Shown here: positions 46,985 to 57,599 of the stretch, one piece after another | Numbering within the stretch: the stretch's first letter is position 1 | How the letters are laid out: each line of letters begins with the position of its first letter | Assembly: GCA_936432065.2 (NCBI GenBank) | Contig: OW386285.2 | Location: forward strand, 39,177,920-39,241,919 | Origin: Rutpela maculata | Lineage: Eukaryota > Arthropoda > Insecta > Coleoptera > Cerambycidae | DNA length: 64,000 nucleotides | Reading direction: 5' to 3' | Program-made: the position numbers and the translations under genes | The notes under the pieces: generated by a model | What the model saw: the letters and a program-made list of their open reading frames with translations, nothing else | Told to the model about the DNA's origin: nothing | Databases searched by the model: none

Positions 46985-47292
46985 CGTCTGCCGGGGCTCA
47001 ATGGTTAACTTCTCATTATAAGAGCTTGTAAAAAAGGCGAAAACTCGCTAAAGTTACCTCATTGGGTACATGCTTAAAAACGTGACAATTCACTGGGAAA
47101 ACCATTACAATATCTATTTTGTGTGGCAGACGTCAGTATTTGAACGTATACGTAGAGCAGACGACCGTCGCGACGCCCAAAATTCCGACGTTTCTTACCT
47201 CATGAGGTACATGTACAAACCTGGGTTCAAATCTAAGGTCTTTTTGTGTAGATCATAAATATTTTTCAAAAAGATCGGCAGACGGTCAACTG
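46985..47292. repeat. Short inverted pair GACCGTCTGCCG
   Basis: GACCGTCTGCCG at 46982-46993 and CGGCAGACGGTC at about 47276-47287 bound about 300 bp containing three TTACCYCATNGGGTAC-like words. It could be a MITE; no target duplication found. Confidence 0.35.
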
Positions 47293-47399
47293 TAAAGAGC
47301 AGACGCTCTGGAAATTATGTAGGAGTAAAAATAAAATTTCATTAATCTCAAATAGTGAAATACATTAAATTCGAGCTGTAGACCACATGTAGTAAAAAA

Positions 47400-48160
47400 A
47401 GATAATCTAGCATTAAAAGCCATAATTAATGAAATTGAAAATAATATTAATCTTAGCCTTAGCATTAGAGAATAACATTGACCTTGTAACTTTATTGTCA
47501 TTTCCATTAACACCATTCTCACTTTCATTGTGCCATATAGATGGTAGCATGAATATGACAGAAATATCCAATCTTTTTAAGGCTCTCGAAAAAAAAGTTA
47601 ATTCTATTCCACCCAATCACGTCGATTGTACAATTTATTGACGGTTCTTTATTACTAAATTTATTAGGAGAAACGCCATAAACGTTTGGAAAATTAGCTA
47701 GACATGTGTTAAAAAATGTTTGTCAACATAAAGGCAATGAAGTTCACATATTGTTCGATAAGTTCGTTAGCCCATCTATAAAAGATACTGAGCGCGATAA
47801 AAGGGTTAATTTATATGAAAGAAGTGCCGAATTTTTAATTCAAGGTTGTGAACAACGACAGCCATCAGACTTCATGAAAGCACTTCGTAACGACAATTTT
47901 AAACAAGCTTTGGTCAACTTTTTTTGTGAGTTTTGGCAAAATGATATGTTTGTGGAAATACTTCAAAATAAAACTTTATACGCAAATTTTAACAACGAGT
48001 GTAAACGGGCATATCGAGAGAGAAACCATTGACATAGCAAATTGCTACCACGAACAGGCTGACAGACGAATTATTTACCATTTATCCAAAATAAGAAAAA
48101 ACAGTAATGTTGAGATTTTTCAGGACTTTTATATCCTCATTCTACATGAATAAAGCTATC
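47400..48160 (+). pseudogene. Broken member of an uncharacterised multicopy protein family (middle domain)
   Basis: Three frames joined by frameshifts. 47429-47641 reads FPLTPFSLSLCHIDGSMNMT, then ALEKKVNSIPPNHVDCTI. After a frameshift and one stop comes DGSLLLNLLGETP, then TFGKLARHVLKNVCQHKGNE, VHILFDKFVSPSIKDTERDK, and to 48032 FLIQGC and FWQNDMF. After another shift comes CYHEQADRRIIYHLSKIRK. From memory, long proteins with FPLTP...DG, an IIDG segment and a later HEEADTR motif occur in many copies in insects, cnidarians and other animals, with no assigned function; the acidic HEEADTR part recalls PIN/FEN-type nucleases. This copy is dead. Only the family assignment is a recollection; the sequence above is seen. 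Confidence 0.6.
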
Positions 48161-49064
48161 CATTTCGATAAAGAAATAGCTGTCCCCAGATAGTTCATAC
48201 TCAAAACTGGATTTGCCTGCACTAAAAGTGAGATCATTACGTTGAGACAGGGTCTCGAATTTATCGAAAATGTGAGTGGTTTTAGTAAGTTCAAAGGCAT
48301 GCCTCAAAAAGTATAATTTCTAAGACTAGGATAAATTTTTCCATTCCGTCGAATTTCGACGGCCTCAGCTAGTAATAATAATTTTATCAATGAACTAATG
48401 TTATACGCAGAACACTTGTAGGGTAAAACAACTTGCGGGGTGTGCACTTTTAGTTTTACCAAGGATTTTATTATATTTTTTGTTATTTTATATTTTGTGC
48501 ATTTCTTGTACTATTTATAATGTATGTTTCTCGCTTGCCAATAAATAAATGAGATTGACCGTTAGGTACAACTATTACAATTTTCATTTGCCAGAAAATA
48601 AAATGTTAATTAATTTATGAACTGTTTGAAACAAATTTCCATATTTATTCATTGCATTCATAATAAATCACTAAAAATAACTAATTCATATAGATCGCAA
48701 AAAAACGAGCATAAAAATCCATTCTATGTGTTTTTATTTACATTAACCAGGATACTTAATCACAATGCTACATGTAATTATTTGAAAATGAGTGCAAGTA
48801 TGCTACAAAGTGTTACGCCATATTTATGATTTCTAATCGATAACATCAAATAAAATTGAATACTAGCCATGGGTTATACTGGAAAGTGCGTATTCATGTT
48901 CGAGTTTTAGCTGTTTGAATATTTATAAGTTTTTCAGGCGGTTATTTTTAATTGCAGCTCTAGGGGATTTTATCTGTAGGTAAAACTCGTTAATTTTTCA
49001 TCCTACATTATTTCCTATTTTGAAATATCGAAATTCGTGATTTGAGAACATATAAAGAAGTTAT
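48161..49064. other. Region without recognised gene
   Basis: AT-rich; a polyadenylation-like AATAAATAAATGAG at 48541 without a coding partner. Confidence 0.4.
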
Positions 49065-49067
49065 ACA

Positions 49068-49745
49068 TTCATGGACAAAATTATCGAATATTTTTTGTTA
49101 TTACTATTACATGAATATGGTTTCAAATCGTCATCGTAAATATATGTGCTGATGTTATTCATATAGTAGATGAATATATTCAATTGTTTTAAAATATTTT
49201 GACGTTTAATTCATTTTAATGGCGTATATTTTCTAACGCGCGTTTTGTCATTTGAAAATTCTTTACATAATTCAAGAACTATAGTGAATTGAGTTATTTG
49301 TAGTAAATTAAAGTAAGTGTTATTTGTTCTTACCTCTATTTAAGAAAAAAATATGCCACCAAACAGATACTGCAGTGAAGCTGAAGCGGCACAAATTGTA
49401 ACTCTATATGAGGAAGGATATAGACAAAAAGATGTCGCACGACGTCTTAGGAGAGGTCAATCTACAGTATCGAATATTTTAAAAAGGATCGAGAGACTGG
49501 AAATTTTGTTCGAAGACCCGGCCAAGGGCGCAAACGGTGCACAACAGCAATTGATGACCGTTTTTTTATCCTTAATTCTACCCGAAATCGCACACTGACA
49601 TCCACACATCTCAGAAATGAGTTATTAAATGTAAGACAAGTGAATGTTAGTTCGAAAACGGTTAGACGAAGATTATGAGAGGTAGGTTTAAAGCCAAGAC
49701 GGCCTGCCAAAGTTCTACGTCTTTTCCAAAATCACAAGACTATTA
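49068..49745 (+). pseudogene. Tc1-like transposon, 5' end and N-terminal transposase
   Basis: CATGGACAAAATTATCGAA at 49071 resembles a Tc1-type terminal repeat. The ATG at 49353 starts a frame with a paired-type helix-turn-helix: SEAEAAQIVTLYEEGYRQKD, VARRLRRGQSTVSNILKR. One frameshift near 49495 leads to FVRRPGQGRKRCTTAIDDR, FFILNSTRNRTLTSTHLRNE, then VSSKTVRRRL, a stop, and EVGLKPRRPAKVLR. That is the DNA-binding half of a Tc1 transposase. The catalytic DDE half is missing after about 49745. The element is dead. Confidence 0.82.
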
Positions 49746-50054
49746 TACAAAGTTCCTCGCACATTTCTTGTGGAAAAGTGAATTCGGTCAAATGCGTTAA
49801 AATTTTGTCATGTAGTAGATTTTAACTATTTGATTAAAAGTCTCTTTGGGCGCGATATTAAAAAATGAACGGTTTTCAAGATACAGCTTGTTAAAATTAG
49901 ATAATTTGCGCCATTTTCAGGGCTCGAGAATTTCATCTCCACGCCAGAGACGGTTCCCATATAAACATAATATTATATTGCAACCACCTACTGAAACATT
50001 CAGAAAAACAGCGAAATTGTGAAATATTCATCATTGCCAGCTACAATGTATTAA
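49746..50054. other. Spacer before element Y
   Basis: AT-rich; nothing recognised. Confidence 0.4.
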
Positions 50055-50222
50055 CCTCCCCACAATAAAATTGTGGGAGGTTACTACAATTAGTCCAAAA
50101 TCGAAAATTGAGATAACATCAAATCTTTACGTTTTGAGGTGTCAGGAACCCAAAAAAGTTGTTTTTGAAAAATGTCTGTGTGTGTGTATGTGTGTGTGTG
50201 TGTGTGTGTATGTGTGTGTGTG

Positions 50223-50265
<43 letters not shown>

Positions 50266-50270
50266 TAGCA
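50055..50270 (+). mobile_element. Terminus of element Y: hairpin, leader and (TG)n tract
   Basis: Hairpin CCTCCCCACAAT/ATTGTGGGAGG (50055-50080), then TTACTACAATTAGTCC and AAAATCGAAAATTGAGATAA, then (TG)n with TGTA variants (50176-50260). The same leader occurs inverted at 23975-24068. In the partner arm at 6989 the corresponding tract is ACGC. The long VCVCV-type frames here are artefacts. Confidence 0.75.
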
Positions 50271-50934
50271 CGATAGCGGCAAAGCTACTAAACGGATTTG
50301 GATGAAACTTTGCATGAGGGTTTCTTTAGTGCTCCAGAAGATCTGAAAAGATTTTGGTTGAGATCGGATTACGTTTAGTGCCGTTTTGGCACAACAAGTT
50401 GTTTATTTTATGATTACTTACAATTTGTAATTGGACCATTGAAAAGTAGTAAAAATTCCGATTTCAACGATATATCACACTTGCACTTTTTCGATTTGGT
50501 TTCCGTGAAAAAAATTAAAAAACAAAAATTTCACTTGTTTTGTCCTCAAAGCAGTGCAATGTACAGGGTGATATTTTAATAATGACAGAGGTGTTCAGTG
50601 ATTTCGGCTGATATCTCGGGAACGGTTGAAGATATCGAACTGAAATTTGAAACGTAGGTATAAATATTGTAGACGGACGGATTACGAGTGAATTAATAAT
50701 ACACCTACGTCACATGACGTCACAAATAAGAAAAATTCTTAGAAACTGGTGCAGATATCGACTTAACTCTTGGAAACATCCAATTAAAGTTTGAAACGTA
50801 GGTGGAAATATTGTAGATGGATGGAATACGAGTGAATTAAAAATACACCTACGTTCTGATGATGCGTAAAAGCATAAAATTCTTATAACAGGCGAACTGA
50901 TGATATCAAAAAAATATTTCTACAAGACGAGACA

Positions 50935-51540
50935 AGAAATATCAAATTTTCGGAAAAATGTCAGATTTTTAAAAAATGTCAAATTTTCAGGAAAACGTCA
51001 AATTTTCGGAGAAATGTCACTTTTCAGAAAAATGTCAAATTTTCGAAAAAATGTTAAATCTTCAGGGAAATGTCACTTTTCAGAAATATGTCAAATTTTC
51101 AGAAAAACGTCACTTTTCAGAAAAATGTCAAATTTTCGAAAAAACGTCAAATTTTCGAAGAAATGTCACCTTTCAGAAAAATGCCAAATGTTTGAAAATT
51201 GTCAAATTTTCGGAGTAATGTCACTTCAGAAAAATGTCAAATTTTCAGAGAAATGTCACTTTTCAGAAAAATGCCAAAAATTCAGGAAAATGTCAAATTT
51301 TCGGAAAAATGTCACTTCAGAAAAATGTCAAATTTTCGAAAAAACGTCAAATTTTCGAAGAAATGTCACCTTTCAGAAAAATGTCAAATGTTTGAAAATT
51401 GTCAGATTTTCGGAGTAGTCACTTCAGAAAAATGTCAAATTTTCGAAAAAATGTCAAAAGTTTCGGAGAAATGTCACTTTAGAAAAATGCCAAATTTTCG
51501 GAAAAATATCACTTTTCAGAAAAATGTCAAATTTTATTAA
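50935..51540 (+). repeat. Tandem array of 18-20 bp units, right copy
   Basis: About 32 degenerate AAATGTCAAATTTTC / AAATGTCACTTTTCAG units, the mirror image of 5395-6075 with a different unit count. Frames are open for up to 172 codons because units lack stops; not regarded as coding. Confidence 0.85.
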
Positions 51541-52179
51541 ATGGACTCAAAGGAAAATTCCCAAAAAATACTACGGGTCCATTTGTGGTATAAGTTCTCT
51601 GCTAGTGTGTTAAAGCGTGCAGACTGTATGCTGAGTATTTTTGACGTGTCAAGTGCATCCAGAGATTACAAGTTTTTTCGACGTTTATAAATCCCACGGA
51701 TGGTGTGAGAGGCCATCCTGAACCGCTTACAAGCCCTACAAGTGTAAGCAACCCCACCGGAACGCTTTCGGTGAGTTTTTTCCAATAAAACTTTAAAAGT
51801 GACAGTGACATTATATTTTAAAAACTATTTCCGCTACTTCCGGCATCCCGCCGGAAATTCTTCCGGCAACATAACCTAAAAATAGTACTACATAACCTAA
51901 AAACAATTTAAGACATTGGTACCAACCTAAACGTTTTTCAAAAACCAAATTCCCCAGAGAAACATTGGAACCAAAAATTTGACAGCTATCACTCCCCGAC
52001 CGATTTAGTGAAAAATTGGTCGAGGCCAAAAGATAAAACAAAATATACCAACTCAAACTTAAACGATCCACCATGAACACTACCCTGGCTACATCTGGCA
52101 GGGAAGCTGTCCACCAAGAGTTATATGGTTTTTTCCAAAGATGGCAATCCCTGCCATTCATCCCATTACCAACGAACAG

Positions 52180-52500
52180 GTTTCGTTTAGTTGTTTCCCG
52201 TATCAATAATCAAAATTATTAAGTGCTCTTGCCTACGAACGTTTTTATAGAATTGTGTTTATTTTTATATTAATTTTAGGTCCATGTGGACACATTATAA
52301 TTTTAACCTAGTCTTTAAGCCTGTCTACAGAAGACAGGAGCTACTTTTCTATTTTTCTCCAAGCCAAACCGGACCTACCCCGTCCAGCCTCACACACGCC
52401 ACGGCGGTGTTCACCGTGGTTGTCTGGCTGGCCCCGGGCTAGGATCCAATGAAGCATATATTTGTATTAAAAACATTGAATAAAATATTAATGTTGTGCA
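52180..52500 (+). mobile_element. LINE 3' tail within the right arm
   Basis: Shares with 55425-55712 the succession TGTCAATAATCAAAATT-like, TTTAGGTCCATGTGG, AACCGGACC..CCCGTCCAGCC, CACCGTGGTTGTCTGGCTGGC and GGATCC, then ...TTGTATTAAAAACATTGAATAAA. The parental coding sequence is not in the window. Confidence 0.6.
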
Positions 52501-52702
52501 GACTATAAATTTAACACCCAAGTTCTTAGGTCTAAATCCCACCGAACGCAATACTTTTTTCTGATTTAATACGAAAAAAATATTTCAACTTAAAAAATAT
52601 AATTAAATGAGATCGTTCATATTGTTTAGTGCTCTTTTCGGCTTTAAAGATTCACCGGGTGGGGAGGTTCCAGCCGCTTCCAGTAGCTGCCGATTTTTTT
52701 TG

Positions 52703-53850
52703 GTAATACATTTAAATTAAACAATGGTAAAGCTTCTTACAAAAACATGTAATACATATATCTAGCAAATAGAAAAACAATTTTGAATCAAACACATACT
52801 TTCCGGTTCTGTTTGGAGTTCGTCTAGTGGTCTCAAAGACATCGGACGCTTTTAAGTTCGGTGCCAGTAATCTGCCTTAAATCCCGATTAAAAGCGAAAT
52901 TACGCTGATGTGATAAGTGAAAAACTATACGCAAAATGATATATAAAATAACATTACAACAGTTAAGTTATATAGCTAATATTTAATTAATGTGGGTGAT
53001 TAGAATATCCCAGTGCATAACAAGTGAAAAGTGGAGAATAACTCGAGATCTTCTAGGAAACCATAAATCAATCAACACACCAGGCTAAGATAAGTCTACA
53101 CTCAACTATACCACTTTACTTAAATTTATACCTATATGTTTTAAATGCTTGATAGTTCCTAGACAATACATTAAATTCAGGGCACTAAATATTTTTCTTT
53201 CAGCAAAAATCTACAAACCAAACTACTGAGTAAACTAGAGGCATACTATTAGGTCAATGGGTCGATTAAGTCAATAATACAAATAATAATGAATAGCCAA
53301 AACCGAATTTCTTTCAACCAATCAAGAGAATTACGCACGATATAATAATGGTGATAATAATAACACGAAATAATTAGTAATGCAGCGCTATTAAAGTGTG
53401 ATTATACAGATTTCCTGTGTGAACCTTCAAGTGTGTTTTCTCATAATTACTAAAAATATTCAAACAAATTTAATCAAAATTGAACACGTAAGAAATAATC
53501 AATGGGGCATGGTCGATGTGTAGCGTCCAGACTGTATTATTATGGCATCTCAATGTATGTATAATACGTGATACAGGTTTCTCTCAAGAAAATGGTTTCC
53601 AAGAAAATACGCACAAAAAAGAGCAATCTTGATACCTAGAGCAGCGCAAAGTCAACTCAATAAATAGATCATATTCTAGTATGCAGGGAGATGACTTATA
53701 GTGTTCTGTCATCAATGGATACCCATAAAAGCTTGAAAAAGTTAAATACAAAGTGACAACGTATAGAAGTTAATGTGTTTGTAAAATAATTTATACCTCG
53801 GAATATTTTCAGCTTGATAAGAAATATTAGTTAGTTTTTAATTAGGTACA
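52703..53850. other. Region without recognised gene
   Basis: AT-rich. A tRNA-like phrase TCGTCTAGTGGTCTC...AAGTTCGGTGCC (52817-52865) was considered and is too poor to call. Confidence 0.4.
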
Positions 53851-53869
53851 CAAAACAAAACTTTCCAAA

Positions 53870-54712
53870 ATGCTTCCCTCTAACGCAGTAAATCATAGCA
53901 TATATATAGTGCAGCGAAATCGTGTACCTGGAGACATTAATGCACACATACTCCACACATGGTCTAACGAAAATGGAAACGCGCTGAAAAACCTAGCACA
54001 CATGTTTGACTTAAGAAATACATGGAGTAAAAGTCAAACATGCATTGACACCTGGAGTAATGGAAGCTCAATCACACAAATAGACCATACTCTGGTAAGC
54101 AGAGAGATAAGGGAAAGGATCAAGAAGGTTAAAGCAAAAAGGACAACAGAAAACCTACTGAAGAAAATGCTAACACTGAACATCACCAAACTAAAAATAG
54201 GGAGGACAACATGTTATACGTGGAAAACAACAATCGAGAGGATCATAAACAAACTGGGAAAGAAAAGCGAGGGGAAAAATGAAAAAAAAAAACATGCGTC
54301 ATGTGACTCTCGCTGCTGACAACAAGCATGACCCAAATCCAACCCAGCATCGAAAAGCGAGGAATCAGAAGACTTAGAAAAAGAAGATTCGAAGAAGCAG
54401 AAACACAAAAAGAGGGGCATAAACGAGACACAACACATATTTCACACGAAGATTCAGAAGGGGCAGATACCCAGAACCAAAAGCACAAAAAGGGAGCTTA
54501 AACGCTCCCTCTCGACACAATGTGGTAACGCATCTCACAAATACCTACACCTCCCATCCCATATTCCTTTACCATGCGCCATGCGGCACTGGCTGCTGGC
54601 AACAAGCATGACCTTAGTCCAACCCAGCGTGGACGTAGCAGGCCCAGCTGTATACCTGGGAATGGCAGCAATGCCTATCGCACGCTGGTAAATCAATCAA
54701 TCAATCAACACA
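53870..54712 (+). pseudogene. LINE remnant: RTE-like endonuclease fragment joined to a 3' end with (AATC)n tail
   Basis: 53920-54130 encodes the end of an apurinic-type endonuclease: PGDINAHILHTWSNENGNAL, then DTWSNGSSITQIDHTLVS. GDxNA and the (S/T)xIDH box are catalytic landmarks of the LINE endonuclease domain, and NxNGxxL...TW...NG..TQIDH resembles RTE-type elements. Charged, A-rich sequence follows (KKSEGKNEKKK), with no RT domain. 54314-54350 and 54594-54640 share a CAACAAGCATGACC..A.TCCAACCCAGC module. The end is TAAATCAATCAATCAATCAA (54690-54711), a LINE-like tail. An internal deletion removed the RT. Confidence 0.65.
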
Positions 54713-55075
54713 TAATTTCCTGTTCTGTTTAATACGTGTGGCGTGTTAATTATGTTTATTTTCGTAATAATTAAATGTAAAAACCTAATAAGCTGCTGGT
54801 AATATTAAAAAAAAATTCAATAAAATAAACCATTTTTATATAATATTAAATAACTCAGTAATATCAACATCTATAAGACGAATTATTTAGTTTTACTGTT
54901 AAATATCTTAGAAATTTTGACACTTACCTTAAAAATGTAGTCTATTAGGTTTTCAGATAATTTTTTGAGTATTTCTATAGCATAAAAAATGAAAAAGTTG
55001 TAACAGAAATAATGTGCTTCTTCACATTTTTTTTTTGTAATAAAAACGTTGCCTTTTGTTAATGTAAGTGGTCAG
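54713..55075. other. Spacer
   Basis: AT-rich; nothing recognised. Confidence 0.45.
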
Positions 55076-56085
55076 AAAGAGGCGAGCGTAGATGCGTTTT
55101 CACTGTGTATGTATCTCTCCCTAGCCACACCTTCCCTCTACCATAACCTATCTCTACTCTACCCTCTATCTTTCACCAACTTATATCTTTAACCCCTTTC
55201 CCCTCTTTTTTATGTTTGTACAATTTTGTTCCTTTATCCTTTATGTTCTTTTTGTCCTTCCAAATCCCTTCTAGGCCGATAACATTCTATAAATCTAAAC
55301 TTTTTAAATCATATAACTTTTAACCTACTCTGTCTTCCTCGATGGCGGTCAGACCACGAGGTTGTCATTTGTTCGAACGGGTTTTTTCTTTTGACTCCGT
55401 TTTGCCGTGTCAATAATCAAAATTTTCCATAAGTGCGTTTGCCTAGTGAGTTTTTAGTTATTTATGGTGTATTTTAATTAGTTCTAGGTCCATGTGGGCA
55501 CATGTTTTTAATTTTTAATTTTTTCTTAAGTTTGCCTGCGGCAGATAAGAGTTTCTAGCAATCCAATTTAATTACTGTTAAGCCGAACCGGACCCATCCC
55601 GCCCAGCCCCACATTTACCACGACGCTGCACGCCGTGATTGTCGGGCTGGCTCTGGGCCGGGATCCGGTGAGGCGTATTCTTGTACCGTTGAATACCAAA
55701 TAAATTTGTTTCGTTGTTGTTTCGTTGTTGTTTTGTTGTTTTTGTATGTATCTCGATACTCCAGTGAAGCAACGTGCAGCGTGGTTAGTACTTGGATGGG
55801 TGAAACCCAGCGATCTCTCCCCACCTTCTAGCATCTTGTATATCAGTGTACACGTGGAAGCTATGTAATTTCAAGACGAGGATTACGTAGTGGATATAGC
55901 ATCCTTCTGAGGGGAAGTAAAGCAGGTGGTCCCTTATCTATTAAATGTTAAGCAAGTAAAAGATCCCTACTCTTTTTACGAGAAGAGATTCGACAAAATT
56001 TCCAGGTTGGGGGTAGCTCGTCTCCTGGCGCCTGTGATAGGCCCTGGTAGCGGAAATAGGCCGACGATAAATAAATAGATAAAAA
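55076..56085 (+). mobile_element. 5S rRNA-derived SINE, second copy, interrupted
   Basis: Head at 55076-55117 (AGAGGCGAGCGTAGATGCG) and remainder at 55755-56085, with 5S-like GTGGTTAGTACTTGGATGGG at 55787-55806. The 3' body matches the copy at 45064 (GGATTACGTAGTGGATAT, GGGGGTAGCTCGTCTCCTGG). Imperfect target duplications AAGTGGTCAG (55066-55075) and AAGTAGTCAG (56086-56095) flank the whole. A LINE 3' fragment at 55118-55742 splits it. Confidence 0.82.
55118..55742 (+). mobile_element. 5'-truncated LINE 3' end inserted in the SINE
   Basis: 625 bp ending in GTTGTTT/CGTTGTTG repeats. The target TGTATGTATCTC is duplicated exactly (55106-55117 and 55743-55754). Contains the AGGTCCATGTGG..., CCGGACCCATCCCGCCCAGC and GGATCCGG landmarks shared with the LINE tails in the inverted-repeat arms. 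Only 3' UTR remains. Its insertion postdates the SINE. Confidence 0.85.
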
Positions 56086-56095
56086 AAGTAGTCAG

Positions 56096-57590
56096 CAATT
56101 AAAAAATATATTACCATATACTGCTTTTCGTTAATATGTAGTATGATCTAGACGCTTAAATTTTTTCGTCCATTTACAGCGCTTGTTTTAGAAAAAAATT
56201 GCATTTTAAACTGTAAAGAGACTTTAGAAAAGACGTAACCTGTTTGTTTCTTTGCAAATATCTCAATAAATATTAGTTTTAGCGAAAAAATGGTAGACTT
56301 CAAAAATGAAGCTTATAAATTGAGGTTGAATTAATTTTTTTATATATTTGTGTATAATTGAGAGATTCGAAGATATTTAAGTTAATAAATGGCATCCGAC
56401 CATTCGTAGGAAGAAGTAGATAATTAATCAGTATTTAAAATGATTGTTTGCTTGTTACTACATCATAGAAAATAAAGAAATTATGGCCAATACAATGTGT
56501 CACATTTTTTTAAAGAAAATATTACCATTTTGTTATTGATATTGCCGAGTAATTAAATTTGCTTTTTTTAATGCTGTTTTTCGTTAAAATAAAGATCACC
56601 TAGATGAACAATTTGTTTGTCCGTTTAAAACCCTTATTTTAGAAAAACATTTCACCCGCTATTTCGGAGCCACCATTTTGAATTTTTAAATAATTTTGAT
56701 CTCAGATTCATAATCAGAAATTATAACTATGCTTCATTTGGACTGATTTTTTTTTCTAAAATGAAGATAATCCATGCAAAGTATAAAGAAATATTTAAAA
56801 TTTCCTATAACGCCGTCACTACACTTTTATAGGATTTACATCTATAAAGAGTTTTTATTATTCCTCCTCCGTTTGAAATAGATTCTAGTTATGTACCTCA
56901 GCTGCGACTGGCCGTCTTAGATTGAAATCGGCCCTCACAGAAAGCAAAATATATATTCTGGTGATCAAAATAAAATTTAAAAAGAAGCCAACAGTCAGTC
57001 CTAGAGGCTGAATAATGTGTAAATGCCCACACATATCACATTACCCATACGCTTGAGTTACCCAAGATACGGAGTTCTTGTACAATGTTTGATTCGAAAT
57101 ACAAGTCTCACTGTTTGACATGATATTTGAACAAGGAAGACCTTATCCCAACATCACGTACATATCGCGATTACCGTATACTTCAAGCTAAACATACACA
57201 TGATTTCCATTCCTTCGGTAACTAAACGATAGATTAGTATCCTCAGAAACTGCGTGACTTCCGATATTGTGATGTTAATAGTACTTTTATAACTTAACGT
57301 ACTGAAGTTTGTAGCGGTGAGTTAGAAGACCATAATGAATATTATTGTTTTATTTATGCAGTAGTTACGCACTTGTTCTTATATTATTTATGATTTTTAA
57401 ATGAAGTTGCTAATAATTTGTTAAAAAACCATAACTGTTCCAAAAACATAAATTTAAAATTCTCGCCGAAACTGAACTCTACTTCTCAGACAAAAATTGT
57501 CAATTGATGAGATTTATAGACTAGGAACATTTTCTAATATCGGACATTCTAGGAGTATGAAATGCAGCAATTGGGTATCTGACATTTCCT
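56096..57590. other. AT-rich region with a diverged direct repeat
   Basis: 56125-56205 and 56570-56655 are weakly alike (TTTTCGTTAA, GATC..CTAGA, TTTGTCC, CTTATTTTAGAAAAA). A CAAATATCTCAATAAATATT phrase at 56258 resembles repetitive insect transposon leader sequence. No genes. Confidence 0.35.
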
Positions 57591-57599
57591 CCCTATTTC

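Larger units (their letters stand above)
50268..52702 (+). repeat. Right arm of the large inverted repeat (partner 4243-6988)
   Basis: Order, plus strand: TAGCACGATAGCGGC block with the CTACTAAACGGATTTGGATG sentence (50268-50520); ACAGGGTGATATTTTA (50564) opening a module of about 150 bp present twice in diverged form (50590-50880, each with GAAACGTAGGT...AATATTGTAGA..GA.GGA); tandem array 50935-51540; unique block 51540-52180 with TTCCGGCATCCCGCCGGAA; LINE 3' tail 52180-52500; terminal block ending CCGATTTTTTTT (52702). A 69-codon frame (51602-51811, minus) is also open in the other arm with about six changes, but high DNA similarity explains that. Confidence 0.85.

Noticed and set aside
52817..52870. 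tRNA-like phrase TCGTCTAGTGGTC...AGTTCGGTGCC
   Set aside because: No cloverleaf can be formed and the B box is poor; not called as tRNA or SINE.
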